From assembly GCA_001724855.1 (NCBI GenBank), contig MEED01000001.1, positions 62,001 through 126,000 of the forward strand: a DNA stretch of 64,000 nucleotides, read 5' to 3'. The position numbers and the translations under genes were made by a program. Positions within the stretch are counted from its first letter, which is position 1, and each line of letters opens with the position of its first letter. The notes beneath the pieces are model-generated. The model made no database searches. It was not told where the DNA came from and saw nothing but the letters and a program-made list of their open reading frames with translations. The DNA is from Lautropia sp. SCN 69-89 (lineage in GTDB: Bacteria > Pseudomonadota > Gammaproteobacteria > Burkholderiales > Burkholderiaceae_E). This document shows positions 28,440 through 39,391 of this stretch, piece by piece.

Positions 28440-30386
28440 TCACTCGCCTGCGCTGCCGCGATACCGGCTCGCGTCGGGCGCCGACAGGATCGAGCCGCGA
28501 TTGCCCCATGCATTGCGCACGAACGACAGGATCGCGGCAAGATCCGCGTCGTCGAGCGCCTGCGTGAACGGCGGCATGCCGAACGGGCGCGGGTTCCCCG
28601 CCGTCTGCGGAGGAAAGCCGCCGTGCGCGGCGATCCGCACCAGATTGACCGGCGGATCCATCGTCACTGCGCGATTGCCCGCGAGCGCCGGATAGGCTCG
28701 CGGCACCCCTTCGCCCTCGTCGCCGTGGCACTGCGCGCAATGCGCGTCGTAGCCGCGCGCGCCGCGCGCGAGCCAGGCGGCGTCGCGATCGGTCGCCCCT
28801 TGCGGCGAGGGCCCCGGTGAATCGGCCGGCAACGCTTTCAGGAACACGGCGATCGCGCGCAGGTCAGCGTCGTTCAAATACTGCGTGCCGTGCGCAACGA
28901 CCTCGGCCATCGGTCCGGCCGTGCCGGCGCGTGCGGTCACGCCGGTGCGCAGCAGGCCGACGATGTCTGCGACCGGCCAGTCGGCGACCCCGGCCTGGCG
29001 CGCATCGTGCAGCGACGGCGCGTACCAGCCCTGCTGCGGCATCTGCTCGCCGTCGAAGCGGCCGGGGTCGCGCGCCGCGCCGAGAACGTTGCGCGCACCG
29101 TGGCACGCCGCGCAGTGCGCGAGCCCGCCCACCAGGTAGGCGCCGCGGTTCCAGTCGCCCGGGCGGGCCGGGTCGGCGACGAACCCGGCCGGACGGAAGA
29201 ACAGCCAGCGCCAGGCTTCGAGGACGATCTGGCGGTCGTACGGAAAGCGCAGCGCGTGCGGACGGTTGTGCCGGCGCACGGCCGGCAGGCTGCGCAGGAA
29301 CGCGAAGATCGCATCGGCATCCTCGCGCGTGACGCGCGTGAATTGCGGGTACGGAAATGCCGGATAGAGCGCCCGCCCGTCCTTCGAACGCCCGTCGTGC
29401 ATCGCGCGCCAGAAATCGTCGGGGCTCCAGCGCCCGATGCCGGTGTCGTCGTCGGGCGTGAGATTCGACGCGTAGACGATGCCGAACGGCGTGGCCACGC
29501 CACGCCCGCCGGCATAGGGGGCCGCGCCGCGTTCGGTGTGGCAGCCGGCGCAATTGCCGGCGCGCGCGAGGTAGGCGCCGCGGGCAACCTGCGCATCGAC
29601 GGCCGGCCCTGCCGCTGCGGGGATGCCGGGCGAGGAAGCCGTCGCGCCGGCATCGAGGCTGCCGCAGCGCATCGGCAGTCGCGTCCCCGCTTGCGCGCGC
29701 GGCACCGGACCCGGCGGTACCGGCTGGGCCGCGAGCCAGCCGGTGATCGCGGCGACGTCCTCCGGGCGCAGCCGGCGCGCGACCTGCGCCATGCAATCGG
29801 GCGCAGTGGCATGGCGCAGCCCGTCGCGCCAGCCGCCGAGCTGCGCATTGAGATAGTCGCGCGACAGGCCCAGCAGCCCGGGGATCGACGGCGCAGCGCC
29901 GGTCAGCGCGCGGCCGTGGCATTCGGCGCAGGCCGGCAGCTCGCGCGAAGCGTCGCCCTCGAGCGCGAGCGTTCGCCCGCGCGCCAGCATCGTCTGCGGC
30001 AACCGCGATGCCTGCGGCGCCGGATACGGCAGGTCGAGCCCTGCGAAGTGCTCGGCGATCTCGCGCAGGTAGTCGTCGCCGAGGTTGGCGAGGAGGCCAG
30101 CCATCGGCGCATACGAACGCCGTCCGTCGCGGAAGCTGCGCAACTGCTCGAACAGGTAGCCGGCGGGCTTGCCCGCGATGCGCGGGAAGTAGCCCTCGCG
30201 CGTGGCCCGACCCTGTGCGCCGTGACAGGCCGAACAGGCGAGCATGCGCTGCGCGATGCTGTCCTCGAACGGTGCCTTGCGGTGGGCAGCGCCGGCCTGG
30301 GGCCGCGAAGGCACCTGCGCCTGTGCGACATGAGCGAACAGCGACAACGCCGCCGCGGCAACAGCCAGCCTCAGCAAACCGCGCAC
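28440..30386 (-). CDS. Pentaheme cytochrome c: c4-like plus triheme dehydrogenase-type modules
   Basis: 648 aa from GTG 30386; signal peptide MRGLLRLAVAAAALSLFAHVAQA. Five CXXCH heme sites: CSACH 51-55, CAECH 153-157, CAGCH 279-283, CAACH 425-429 and CAQCH 550-554. The first two sit in a cytochrome c4/c553-like double domain (YFPRIAGKPAGYLFEQLRSFRDGRR...), and the last three match the triheme subunit of membrane alcohol or gluconate dehydrogenases (GAYLARAGNCAGCHTERGAAPYAGG, LYPAFPYPQFTRVTREDADAIFAFLRSLP). No dehydrogenase catalytic subunit is adjacent, so its electron donor is unknown. Periplasmic electron carrier by inference. Confidence 0.88.
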   Translation of the reverse strand: MRGLLRLAVAAAALSLFAHVAQAQVPSRPQAGAAHRKAPFEDSIAQRMLACSACHGAQGRATREGYFPRIAGKPAGYLFEQLRSFRDGRRSYAPMAGLLANLGDDYLREIAEHFAGLDLPYPAPQASRLPQTMLARGRTLALEGDASRELPACAECHGRALTGAAPSIPGLLGLSRDYLNAQLGGWRDGLRHATAPDCMAQVARRLRPEDVAAITGWLAAQPVPPGPVPRAQAGTRLPMRCGSLDAGATASSPGIPAAAGPAVDAQVARGAYLARAGNCAGCHTERGAAPYAGGRGVATPFGIVYASNLTPDDDTGIGRWSPDDFWRAMHDGRSKDGRALYPAFPYPQFTRVTREDADAIFAFLRSLPAVRRHNRPHALRFPYDRQIVLEAWRWLFFRPAGFVADPARPGDWNRGAYLVGGLAHCAACHGARNVLGAARDPGRFDGEQMPQQGWYAPSLHDARQAGVADWPVADIVGLLRTGVTARAGTAGPMAEVVAHGTQYLNDADLRAIAVFLKALPADSPGPSPQGATDRDAAWLARGARGYDAHCAQCHGDEGEGVPRAYPALAGNRAVTMDPPVNLVRIAAHGGFPPQTAGNPRPFGMPPFTQALDDADLAAILSFVRNAWGNRGSILSAPDASRYRGSAGE

Positions 30387-30506
30387 GTCGCCCCCGTCGT
30401 CGTCGCGGCGCCACAGGCGATCGTCGCCGCTGCGCGACGCATTGTGCCGCGGTATAGTTTTTCGCGCGTGCCGCACCCGCGGTACGCGCACTTCTGCGGA
30501 GACATC

Positions 30507-30758
30507 ATGTCCAGGCTCATCGCTGCTGTCTGTCTGTCGCTGTTTGCCGCCGCGGCATTCGCTGCCGGCCCCACCTGCACCGATCGCGCCGACGAGAAGA
30601 AGCTGCACGGCGCGGCCCGGACCAGTTTCATCAAGAAGTGCGAGAAGGACAACGCGGCCTCGTGCGAGGCGGCAGCCGCCGAGAAGAAGCTGCACGGCGC
30701 GGCGAAGACCAGCTTCGTCAAGAAGTGCATGAGGGAAGCTCCGGCGAAGGCCGACTGA
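30507..30758 (+). CDS. Secreted PsiF-repeat protein
   Basis: 83 aa starting at ATG 30507 (start not evident further upstream). Signal peptide MSRLIAAVCLSLFAAAAFA, then two PsiF repeats, EKKLHGAARTSFIKKCEKD and EKKLHGAAKTSFVKKCMRE. PsiF proteins are small periplasmic proteins of unknown role, first noticed as phosphate-starvation inducible in E. coli. Divergent from the pentaheme cytochrome with a 120-bp gap. Confidence 0.85.
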   Translation: MSRLIAAVCLSLFAAAAFAAGPTCTDRADEKKLHGAARTSFIKKCEKDNAASCEAAAAEKKLHGAAKTSFVKKCMREAPAKAD

Positions 30759-30776
30759 CTGCACACGCGCGGCCGC

Positions 30777-32725
<1,949 letters not shown>

Positions 32726-32732
32726 AGGTCCT

Positions 32733-33686
32733 TCACGGGCGCTGGCGCGCCGCGCGCCGCCGCTGCGGCGCACTGACCACCAGCACGTCGCAGCGCGCCT
32801 CGCCGAGCACGTGCAGCGTCACGCTGCCGAGCAGCAGGTCCTCGACGATCGATTCGCCGTGCTTGCCGATGACGATCAGGTCGATCTGCGATTCGCGGGC
32901 TGCATCGACGATGACGCGCGGCGCATAGCCATGCTCGATGCGGCGGTGTACGCGCGCGGCATCGATGCCGGCCGCGGCCACGACCCGGGCCAGGCGCTCG
33001 ACCGCCTGCGCGCGCGCCTGCTGCCTCGAGTGGTGGATCTCCGCGACGGGTACGCCGGCGAAGCGCAGCTTGCCCTCGAACGGGAGCTCGAACGCATGGA
33101 GCAGCTCGATCCGCGCGGCCGGAGCGATCGAGGCGGCCTGCGCGAGCACCTGCGGCGCGTGCTCCGAGAAATCGACCGGCGCGAGCACCCGCCGGTAGCG
33201 CCTGGCCGGCGAGCGCCGCACCACCAGCAACGGCCCGCGCCGCTTGCGCAGCAGCCGCTCGCCGGTCGTGCCGATCGCGAAGTCGCGCACCGGGTGCTGG
33301 CCGCGAGCGCCGATCACCAGCAGGTCGACCTGCGCCGCGCGCTCGATCACGGTGTCGAGCACCCCGCCGACCGCAACCTCGGCGGCGACGCGCCGGCCCG
33401 AGCGGGCCTCGATCGACGCGACCAGCTCGGCCATCGAGCGCTGCGCTTCCTCGACCAGCCCCTGCCGCGACGCATCGGCCAGGCCGAACCATTGCTGCAG
33501 TGCGCCAAGCCAGGGCGCCTCGACGACGTGCAGCAGCCGCAGGGCGTCGGCGCCGAGCTCGTCGGCCAGCGCGAGCGCCCGCGATGCGGCTTGCCCGGCA
33601 GTGCGCGAGAAGTCGGTGGCGACCAGGATCGAGCCCGGCGCCTTCGCCCGACCTCTCGCTGCGAAGCGACCCGAAGCGCTGGTCAT
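32733..33686 (-). CDS. Tandem universal stress protein
   Basis: 317 aa with two USP domains: ILVATDFSRTAGQAASRALALADELG... (1-145) ending with the ATP-binding G-x2-G-x9-G-type segment LLVIGARGQHPVRDFAIGTTGERLL, and VLAPVDFSEHAPQVLAQAASIAP... (150-305) ending in LIVIGKHGESIVEDLLLGSVTLHVL. The start overlaps the stop of the antiporter gene by 4 nt, so the two are translationally coupled; this USP probably modulates the antiporter, or both respond to the same stress. Confidence 0.9.
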   Translation of the reverse strand: MTSASGRFAARGRAKAPGSILVATDFSRTAGQAASRALALADELGADALRLLHVVEAPWLGALQQWFGLADASRQGLVEEAQRSMAELVASIEARSGRRVAAEVAVGGVLDTVIERAAQVDLLVIGARGQHPVRDFAIGTTGERLLRKRRGPLLVVRRSPARRYRRVLAPVDFSEHAPQVLAQAASIAPAARIELLHAFELPFEGKLRFAGVPVAEIHHSRQQARAQAVERLARVVAAAGIDAARVHRRIEHGYAPRVIVDAARESQIDLIVIGKHGESIVEDLLLGSVTLHVLGEARCDVLVVSAPQRRRAARQRP

Positions 33687-35428
33687 GCCGGCCGTTCCCC
33701 GTGGAACGAGGCGATCCGCTGCTCGCGCTCGTGGTCGATCAGCTCGACCAGCGCAGCGCCGGGCAGGCCCGCGCGCGCCAGCGCCAGCGAAGCGAGCTGA
33801 AGCGCCGACTCGAGCGCCTCGGGGATCACCGCGTCGGCGCCTGCCTCGCGCAGCGCCAGCGCATGCCGCTCGTCGCGGGCGCGCGCGAGGATCGGCAGAC
33901 GCGGCCATTCGCGTCGGACGGCCTGTACCGTACGCAAGGTCGCCGAGCCACGGTCCATCGTGAGCACGATCGCGCAGGCATCGTCGAGCCCCAGCCGCCG
34001 CAGCAGCTCGCCGCGGCTCGCGTCGCCGACGAATACCGGCCGGCCCTGTTCATGGAAGCCGGCCACGAGGCGCGCATCGGGATCGATCGCGAGGTAGCCG
34101 ATCCCCTGGGAATCGAACAGCTGGCCGAGCAGTTGGCCGACGCGCCCGTAGCCGGCCACGACCACGTGGCCCGACAGGCCCGGCAGCACTGGCTCGACCG
34201 CGGGCGGCGGCGGCGGCGCGCGCTGCACGCGCACCCCGAGCCGCCGCCCCGCCTCGGCCACCAGCGGCGCAGCGAACATCGACAAGCCGACCGTCAGCAG
34301 CAGGAAGCGCCCCGCGCGTTCGTCGAGCAGGCCGAGCGACATCGCGGCGCCGAACACGATGAAGGCGAACTCGCCGCCCTGCCCCAGCAGCAGGCCCGCC
34401 TCGATCGCCCTGGCCGGCGGTAGCCCGCCGATCCGCGTCACCGAAGCGACGACGATCGCCTTCAGTGCGAACAACCCTGCCACCGCGCCGAGCAGCAGCG
34501 CCGGTGCACGCACGATCTCGAGCGGATCGATCGACATGCCGACCGACAGGAAGAACAGCCCCATCAGCAGCCCGCGAAACGGATCGATCGTGATCTCGAC
34601 CTCGTGGCGGAATTCGGTCTCGGCCAGCAGCAGGCCGGCGAGCAGCGCTCCCAGCGCCATCGACAGCCCGGCGAGCCAGGTGAGCGATGCGATGCCCAGC
34701 GTGCTGAGCAGCGTGAGCGCCATGAACGTGTCGGCCTGGCGGCTCGCGGCCATGCGCCGGAACAGCGGCCGGATCGCCACGCGGCCGAGCAGGTAGATGA
34801 GGACGATCGCCGCGGCCGCCTTGCCGATCGCGATCGCCATCGACACGGCCACCGACGTGTCGTCGGGCCGGCCGAGCAGCCCGACCAGGATCAGCACCGG
34901 CACCACCGTGAGATCCTGGAGCAGCAGGATCGAGAAGCTGGCCTGGCCGATCGGCGTGCCGAGCTCGCGGCGCGACGACAGCAGCTGCATCACCACGGCG
35001 GTCGACGAGAAGGACAGGGCCAGGCCCACCACCAGCGCCGCCGCCGGCGTGCTGCCGAAAGCCGCGGCGACCAGGCCGATCGCGGCTGCGCTCGCCAGCA
35101 CCTGGGCGCTGCCGGCCGCGAACACCCAGCCCCGCATCGCCCACAAGCGCTCGGCCGACAATTCGAGGCCGATCATGAACATCAGGAACATCACGCCGAC
35201 CTCGGCCAGCACCGAGACCGCGTCGAGGTTCGGAAACACCAGCCAGCCGAGCAGCGGCACGTCGGCCGCAAGGCGCCCCAGCCCGAAGGGTCCGACCAGG
35301 ATGCCCACCGCGAGAAAGCCCAGCACGCTGTTCACGCGGTAGCGCTGCAGCAGCGGCACCAGCACGCCGGCCAGTCCGAGGAACAGCAACGTCTCGCGAA
35401 GATGCGGAATCGCCTGCGCTTCTTCCAT
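33683..35428 (-). CDS. Kef-type K+/H+ antiporter with TrkA-N (RCK) domain
   Basis: 581 aa from ATG 35428 (GTG 35437 possible). Cation:proton antiporter domain of about 12-13 TM helices (residues 10-380) with the CPA2 hallmark EVGVMFLMFMIGLEL, SFSSTAVVMQLLSS and LAGLSMALGALLAGLLLAETEFRHEV. Then the cytoplasmic TrkA-N domain VVVAGYGRVGQLLGQLFDSQGIGYLAIDPD, with NAD-binding Rossmann motif GYGRVG. In KefB/KefC the homologue is gated by glutathione adducts; no KefF/G-like partner is next door. Confidence 0.92.
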   Translation of the reverse strand: MEEAQAIPHLRETLLFLGLAGVLVPLLQRYRVNSVLGFLAVGILVGPFGLGRLAADVPLLGWLVFPNLDAVSVLAEVGVMFLMFMIGLELSAERLWAMRGWVFAAGSAQVLASAAAIGLVAAAFGSTPAAALVVGLALSFSSTAVVMQLLSSRRELGTPIGQASFSILLLQDLTVVPVLILVGLLGRPDDTSVAVSMAIAIGKAAAAIVLIYLLGRVAIRPLFRRMAASRQADTFMALTLLSTLGIASLTWLAGLSMALGALLAGLLLAETEFRHEVEITIDPFRGLLMGLFFLSVGMSIDPLEIVRAPALLLGAVAGLFALKAIVVASVTRIGGLPPARAIEAGLLLGQGGEFAFIVFGAAMSLGLLDERAGRFLLLTVGLSMFAAPLVAEAGRRLGVRVQRAPPPPPAVEPVLPGLSGHVVVAGYGRVGQLLGQLFDSQGIGYLAIDPDARLVAGFHEQGRPVFVGDASRGELLRRLGLDDACAIVLTMDRGSATLRTVQAVRREWPRLPILARARDERHALALREAGADAVIPEALESALQLASLALARAGLPGAALVELIDHEREQRIASFHGERPA

Positions 35429-35504
35429 TGGGTTCACGCTGGCGCTCGCGGCGGCGAGCGGGCGGGGCGGCGGCCCGCGCCGACCGCCCGGATGTGCACG
35501 GCCG

Positions 35505-35888
35505 TTATTCGGCCTCCGCGCCGGCCTCGGAGCCGCGCTCGACGACCGCGCTGCCGGTCGAGAGGCGCCGCTTGTCCTCGCCGCGCAGTCGCACGGCATG
35601 CTCCTCGAGTTGCCGCCGGGCGGCAAAGAAGGCGTCGCGCAACGCGACGTTGACGTCCTCGTGGTGCGCGTGATTGGCAACGATGTTGCTGCCCGGGACC
35701 GAGACGTCGATCGAAACGATGAAATGCTCTCCTTGCTGCTTGTGCTGGTGCGGCTTGTCGATCACGACGCGGCAACCCGTGACGTTCGGGTGGAACTGTT
35801 CGAGCTTGGCGGTCTTGTCGCGAATCAGCGTCTCGAGCGCAGGCGACGTATCCATGCCGCGGAAGTTGATCTGCAGCGGTGTACGCAT
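35505..35888 (-). CDS. Ribosome hibernation-promoting/RaiA-type factor
   Basis: 127 aa. N-terminal HPF/RaiA fold: MRTPLQINFRGMDTSPALETLIRDKTAKLEQFHPNVTGCRVVIDKP...HFIVSIDVSVPGSNIVAN and a downstream helix EDVNVALRDAFFAARRQLEEHAVR. The C-terminal tail is longer and more acidic than short HPF, but there is no long-HPF domain. Binds the 30S subunit to inactivate ribosomes in stationary phase. Proximity to the stress genes (USP, Kef, ferritin-like) suggests a stress-linked neighbourhood. Confidence 0.86.
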   Translation of the reverse strand: MRTPLQINFRGMDTSPALETLIRDKTAKLEQFHPNVTGCRVVIDKPHQHKQQGEHFIVSIDVSVPGSNIVANHAHHEDVNVALRDAFFAARRQLEEHAVRLRGEDKRRLSTGSAVVERGSEAGAEAE

Positions 35889-35961
35889 GGGACTCCTTCG
35901 TCTCAGGAAATGCCCGGCTGCGGGCCGGGCGCCGATAAGAATTGTGCCGGATCGATCCGGT

Positions 35962-36252
35962 TCAATGGTCGTCGGTTCGCGTGCGTTCGTCGTCGGCCAG
36001 CTGGCCGGTGTCCGGGTCGACCCAGTCGGGCACGCCCAGAAGGTCGCCGGTGTCGCGCAGGTCGTCGGCGCCGGCTTCCTCGGCCGCCGCTTCGTCGTCG
36101 GCCAGTTGCATGTCGGCGACCGCCTCGAGCATCGTCGGGAACGGCCCGTATTCGCGGCCGTCGGCGTCGTCCTGCCAGTAGAAGCCGTCGGGCCGCTCGA
36201 TGATCCGCGTGTGGTCGAAATCGGCCGATGTGGTGGGGATTTTCTGGGTCAT
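35962..36252 (-). CDS. Small acidic protein of unknown function
   Basis: 96 aa, beginning MTQKIPTTSADFDHTRIIERPDGFYWQDDADGREYGPFPTMLEAVADM and ending in a strongly acidic half rich in Asp/Glu/Ala (DDEAAAEEAGADDL). No domain recognised beyond an N-terminal beta-rich segment of the kind in many small proteins. The start overlaps the stop of the ferritin-like gene by 4 nt, so it belongs with it. Confidence 0.75.
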   Translation of the reverse strand: MTQKIPTTSADFDHTRIIERPDGFYWQDDADGREYGPFPTMLEAVADMQLADDEAAAEEAGADDLRDTGDLLGVPDWVDPDTGQLADDERTRTDDH

Positions 36253-36722
36253 GCTTTCCCTCCGTCTCGGGCAGCCGCGACCGCCTCCTCGATCGTCGAC
36301 AGGTGGCGGGTCTCGGCCAGTGCGAACTGCAGCGCCCGGATCCGCACCGCCTCGCTGGGCGAGGTGGCCGCGATGTGCTCGAAAATCGCCCGCATTCCGC
36401 GCTCGTTCTCGCGCGCCGTCTCGAGCGCGTCTTCGAGCGACACGCCTGCCGCCGGCCGCGCCGGCCGCATCGGCGGCGCCCACGCAACCTGCTCGGCCAG
36501 TATCGTCCCCACTTCGAGATCGGGCAAGTCGCGCTCGATGCGCGCCGCCTGCTCGCCCTCGAGCACCGCGAGGCGGGAAAACAGCCGGGCCACCTGCGGC
36601 GCCTCCCTGACCTCGGGTTCCCTGGCCAGCCGGCGATAGCCCGCGGCGGCCTCGCGCCGCATTGCGAGCGCCCTGGCAAGCAGGTCGCGCAGCGACACGA
36701 CGTCAGGAACACGGGACCCCAT
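36249..36722 (-). CDS. Ferritin-like/rubrerythrin-type di-iron protein
   Basis: 157 aa from ATG 36722; an ATG 48 nt further upstream (36770) extends it to 173 aa. Helical pattern with LLARALAMRREAAAGYRRLAREPEV...FSRLAVLEGEQAARIERDLPD and LEDALETARENERGMRAIFEHIAA resembles the four-helix bundle of ferritin-like proteins, with plausible Glu ligands (E in LAVLEGEQ, E in ARENERG) and a His in RHLSTIEEAV. Di-iron binding is inference; canonical E-x6-Y/E-x2-H patterns are incomplete. Confidence 0.6.
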   Translation of the reverse strand: MGSRVPDVVSLRDLLARALAMRREAAAGYRRLAREPEVREAPQVARLFSRLAVLEGEQAARIERDLPDLEVGTILAEQVAWAPPMRPARPAAGVSLEDALETARENERGMRAIFEHIAATSPSEAVRIRALQFALAETRHLSTIEEAVAAARDGGKA

Positions 36723-36857
36723 GAGGATATGCTGCCCGGACGATGAACATGCGGACTTGATGCCGGTCAATCGGGATTCAGGGGCAGCGTCGGCCGGGGC
36801 TTGCTAACATCACCGGTTATCGTCGTCGCATCGACGCGGATCTCGCGGAGCCCGGGC

Positions 36858-37913
36858 GTGGCATCGGTCACTATCGAAGCAGTCAGGAAGTCGTACGGCG
36901 CGGTCGAAGTGGTGCACGGCGTCGACGTCTCGATCGCCGACGGCGAATTCTGCGTGCTGGTCGGGCCGTCGGGCTGCGGCAAGTCGACACTGCTCAGGAT
37001 GATCGCCGGGCTCGAGGAAATCACCTCGGGGCGCATCCGCATCGGCGAACGCGTGGTCAACGACGTGCAGGCCAAGGACCGGGACATCGCGATGGTGTTC
37101 CAGAACTACGCGCTGTATCCGCACATGAAGGTACGCGAGAACATGGCGTTCTCGCTCGTGCTCGCGCGGCGCCCGAAGGCCGAAATCGAGCGCCGGGTCG
37201 ACGAGGCCGCGGGCATCCTGGGCCTGACGCCCTACCTCGATCGCTATCCGCGCCAGCTCTCGGGCGGGCAGCGCCAGCGCGTCGCGATGGGCCGCGCGAT
37301 CGTGCGCAAACCGCAGGTGTTCCTGTTCGACGAACCGCTGTCCAACCTCGACGCGAAACTGCGCGTGCAGATGCGCGCCGAAATCCGCGAACTGCACCAG
37401 CGGCTGAAGACCACCTCGATCTACGTGACGCACGACCAGATCGAGGCGATGACGATGGCCGACCGGATCGTGGTCATGCACGACGGAGTGGTCGAACAGG
37501 TGGGCACGCCGCTCGAACTCTACGACCATCCGGCCAACCCCTTCGTCGCGACCTTCATCGGCTCGCCGGCGATGAACCTCCTCGATGGCCGCATCGGTCC
37601 CGATCGCGCCAGCGTCGAACTCGAAGGTGGCGCGCGCGTCGTCCTGCCGGCGGCCGCCGGCGAGCCGGGCCAATCGGTGAAGCTCGGCATCCGGCCCGAG
37701 CACCTGGCGCTCGACGACGAGGGCATCGCCTGCGAGGTCGCTGTCGTCGAGCCCACCGGCGCCGATACTCAGGTGCTGACGCGCTTTGCCGGCGGCGGCC
37801 TGACCGCGGCCTTCCGCGAACGCCACGCCTTCCGCCCGGGCGAGCGCATCGCGCTTGCGCCGCTGCCCGGCACCACGCACCTGTTCGACGCGCGCACCGG
37901 CGCGCGACTGTAG
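36858..37913 (+). CDS. Orphan MalK/UgpC-type ABC importer ATPase with TOBE domain
   Basis: 351 aa from GTG 36858 with GGAG upstream. Walker [11 protein letters not shown] loop [12 protein letters not shown], signature [32 protein letters not shown], switch His in [10 protein letters not shown], and the MalK/UgpC region [39 protein letters not shown]. The C-terminal domain (residues 240-351) is the regulatory TOBE/OB fold. No permease or binding protein is adjacent, so it likely serves several sugar or polyol importers located elsewhere. Confidence 0.9.
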   Translation: MASVTIEAVRKSYGAVEVVHGVDVSIADGEFCVLVGPSGCGKSTLLRMIAGLEEITSGRIRIGERVVNDVQAKDRDIAMVFQNYALYPHMKVRENMAFSLVLARRPKAEIERRVDEAAGILGLTPYLDRYPRQLSGGQRQRVAMGRAIVRKPQVFLFDEPLSNLDAKLRVQMRAEIRELHQRLKTTSIYVTHDQIEAMTMADRIVVMHDGVVEQVGTPLELYDHPANPFVATFIGSPAMNLLDGRIGPDRASVELEGGARVVLPAAAGEPGQSVKLGIRPEHLALDDEGIACEVAVVEPTGADTQVLTRFAGGGLTAAFRERHAFRPGERIALAPLPGTTHLFDARTGARL

Positions 37914-37944
37914 CAGCGCGCGGGCGTATCCGGTCGCGCAGGCC

Positions 37945-38889
37945 TCAGCCGCGCGAACGGGGCCTGTCGACGAGCTCGCCCGCCGCGGGCGCCGAAGGCG
38001 CAGCGGCTGCCGCGGCCGCACGGCGGCCGGGAGCGATCAGGCCGGTGGTGAGCGCGGTGCCCACCAGAATGGTGGCTGCCCCGGCCAGCATGCTGGCGCT
38101 GATCGTCTCGCCGAGGAACAACGACCCCCACAGCATTCCGAACGCCGGGATCAGGAAAGTGACCGTGATCGTCTTGTTGCTGCCGATGCGAGCGATCAGC
38201 CTGAAGAACAGCAGGTACGCCAAACCGGTGCACAGCACGCCCATCAGCGCGACGCTCAGCCACGCGAGCGCATCGGGCGGCGTCGAGGGCCACCATGCGA
38301 GCGCGAACGGCAGCAGCAGCAGTGCCGCGAACATCTGGCTGCCGGCCGCCCCGACCAGCGTGCTCACGTGGCCGAGCTGCTTCCTCGTGGCCGTCGCTGC
38401 CACGCCGTACGAGGCAGTCGCGACCAGCGAGGCGAGAATCGGCACGATCGCGCCGTCGGCGACGAGACCATCGCGGCCGCCGACCAGCACCAGCACCCCG
38501 CCGAAACCCACCATCAGGCCGACGACGCCCAGCCGGCCGAGCCGCTCGCCGAGCCACAGAAAGGCGACGATCGCACCCCAGAAGGGCGTGGTCGCGTTCA
38601 GGATCGACGCGAACCCGGCGTCCAGGTGCTGCATCGCGTAACCGAGCATCACGAACGGCAGCGCCGAGTTGAGCAGGCCGATCCACGCGATGCGTCCGGC
38701 GTTCGCGCGCAGCTCGATGCTGCCCCCGGCGCGCAGCACGAACGGCAACAGCACCGCGGCGCCGATGCCGGTGCGCAGCGCCATCAGCGCGAACGCGCCG
38801 AACTGCGGCGCCGCGATCCGCATGAACAGGAACGACCCGCCCCACAACGCGGCGAGCAGCAGCATGTCGGCGACGTCGCGACGCGTCAT
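37945..38889 (-). CDS. EamA/DMT-family transporter
   Basis: 314 aa with ten predicted TM helices in two EamA repeats (for example GSFLFMRIAAPQFGAFALMALRTGIGAAVLLPF, and VGLMVGFGGVLVLVGGRD). MTRRDVADMLLLAALWGGSFLFMR is typical of the family start. The C-terminus has a short Ala-rich tail. Specificity unknown. Followed downstream by an alkylguanine transferase gene; no functional link is evident. Confidence 0.85.
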   Translation of the reverse strand: MTRRDVADMLLLAALWGGSFLFMRIAAPQFGAFALMALRTGIGAAVLLPFVLRAGGSIELRANAGRIAWIGLLNSALPFVMLGYAMQHLDAGFASILNATTPFWGAIVAFLWLGERLGRLGVVGLMVGFGGVLVLVGGRDGLVADGAIVPILASLVATASYGVAATATRKQLGHVSTLVGAAGSQMFAALLLLPFALAWWPSTPPDALAWLSVALMGVLCTGLAYLLFFRLIARIGSNKTITVTFLIPAFGMLWGSLFLGETISASMLAGAATILVGTALTTGLIAPGRRAAAAAAAPSAPAAGELVDRPRSRG

Positions 38890-38896
38890 CGGAGGC

Positions 38897-39391
38897 TCAG
38901 AGCACCCGCTCGTGACGCAACAGCGCGCGCTTGCGCTCGATGCCCCCGGTGTAACCGGTGAGCGAGCCGTCGCTGCCCACTACGCGATGGCAGGGCACGA
39001 CGAGCGACACCGGATTGCGTCCGATCGCGGCGCCGGCCGCGCGCATGCCGCGCGGCGATCCGGCTGCGCGGGCCACCTCGGCGTAACTGCGCGTCTGGCC
39101 GAACGGGATCTCGAGCAACTGCGCCCAGACGCGACGCTGGAAATCGGTGCCCGCGAGATCGAGCGGCAGGTCGAACGCGACGCGCCGGCCGGCCTCGTAT
39201 TCGCCGAGTTGCCGCCGCGTCTCGGCCAGCACCGGCCACGCATCGTCGCGAAGCGCGCCGCCGCGCGCCAGTTCGCCGAGATCGGGCTGGTCTTTCTGGC
39301 CGACGAAATACAGTCCTGCGAGCCGCGCATCGTGCGCGATCGCGAGCACTTCGCCGAAACGCGAATCGAACAGCGCATAGCGGATTGTCAT
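38897..39391 (-). CDS. ogt: Methylated-DNA-protein-cysteine methyltransferase
   Basis: 164 aa. The active site is VVPCHRVVGSDGSLTGYTGG (acceptor Cys in PCHR), and the upstream Arg/Tyr region FQRRVWAQLLEIPFGQTRSYAEVARAAGSPRGMRAAGAAIGRNP fits the helix-turn-helix. Removes methyl from O6-methylguanine. It overlaps the AdaA-AlkA gene start by 4 nt, so together they make a direct-reversal plus base-excision alkylation repair operon. Confidence 0.93.
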   Translation of the reverse strand: MTIRYALFDSRFGEVLAIAHDARLAGLYFVGQKDQPDLGELARGGALRDDAWPVLAETRRQLGEYEAGRRVAFDLPLDLAGTDFQRRVWAQLLEIPFGQTRSYAEVARAAGSPRGMRAAGAAIGRNPVSLVVPCHRVVGSDGSLTGYTGGIERKRALLRHERVL

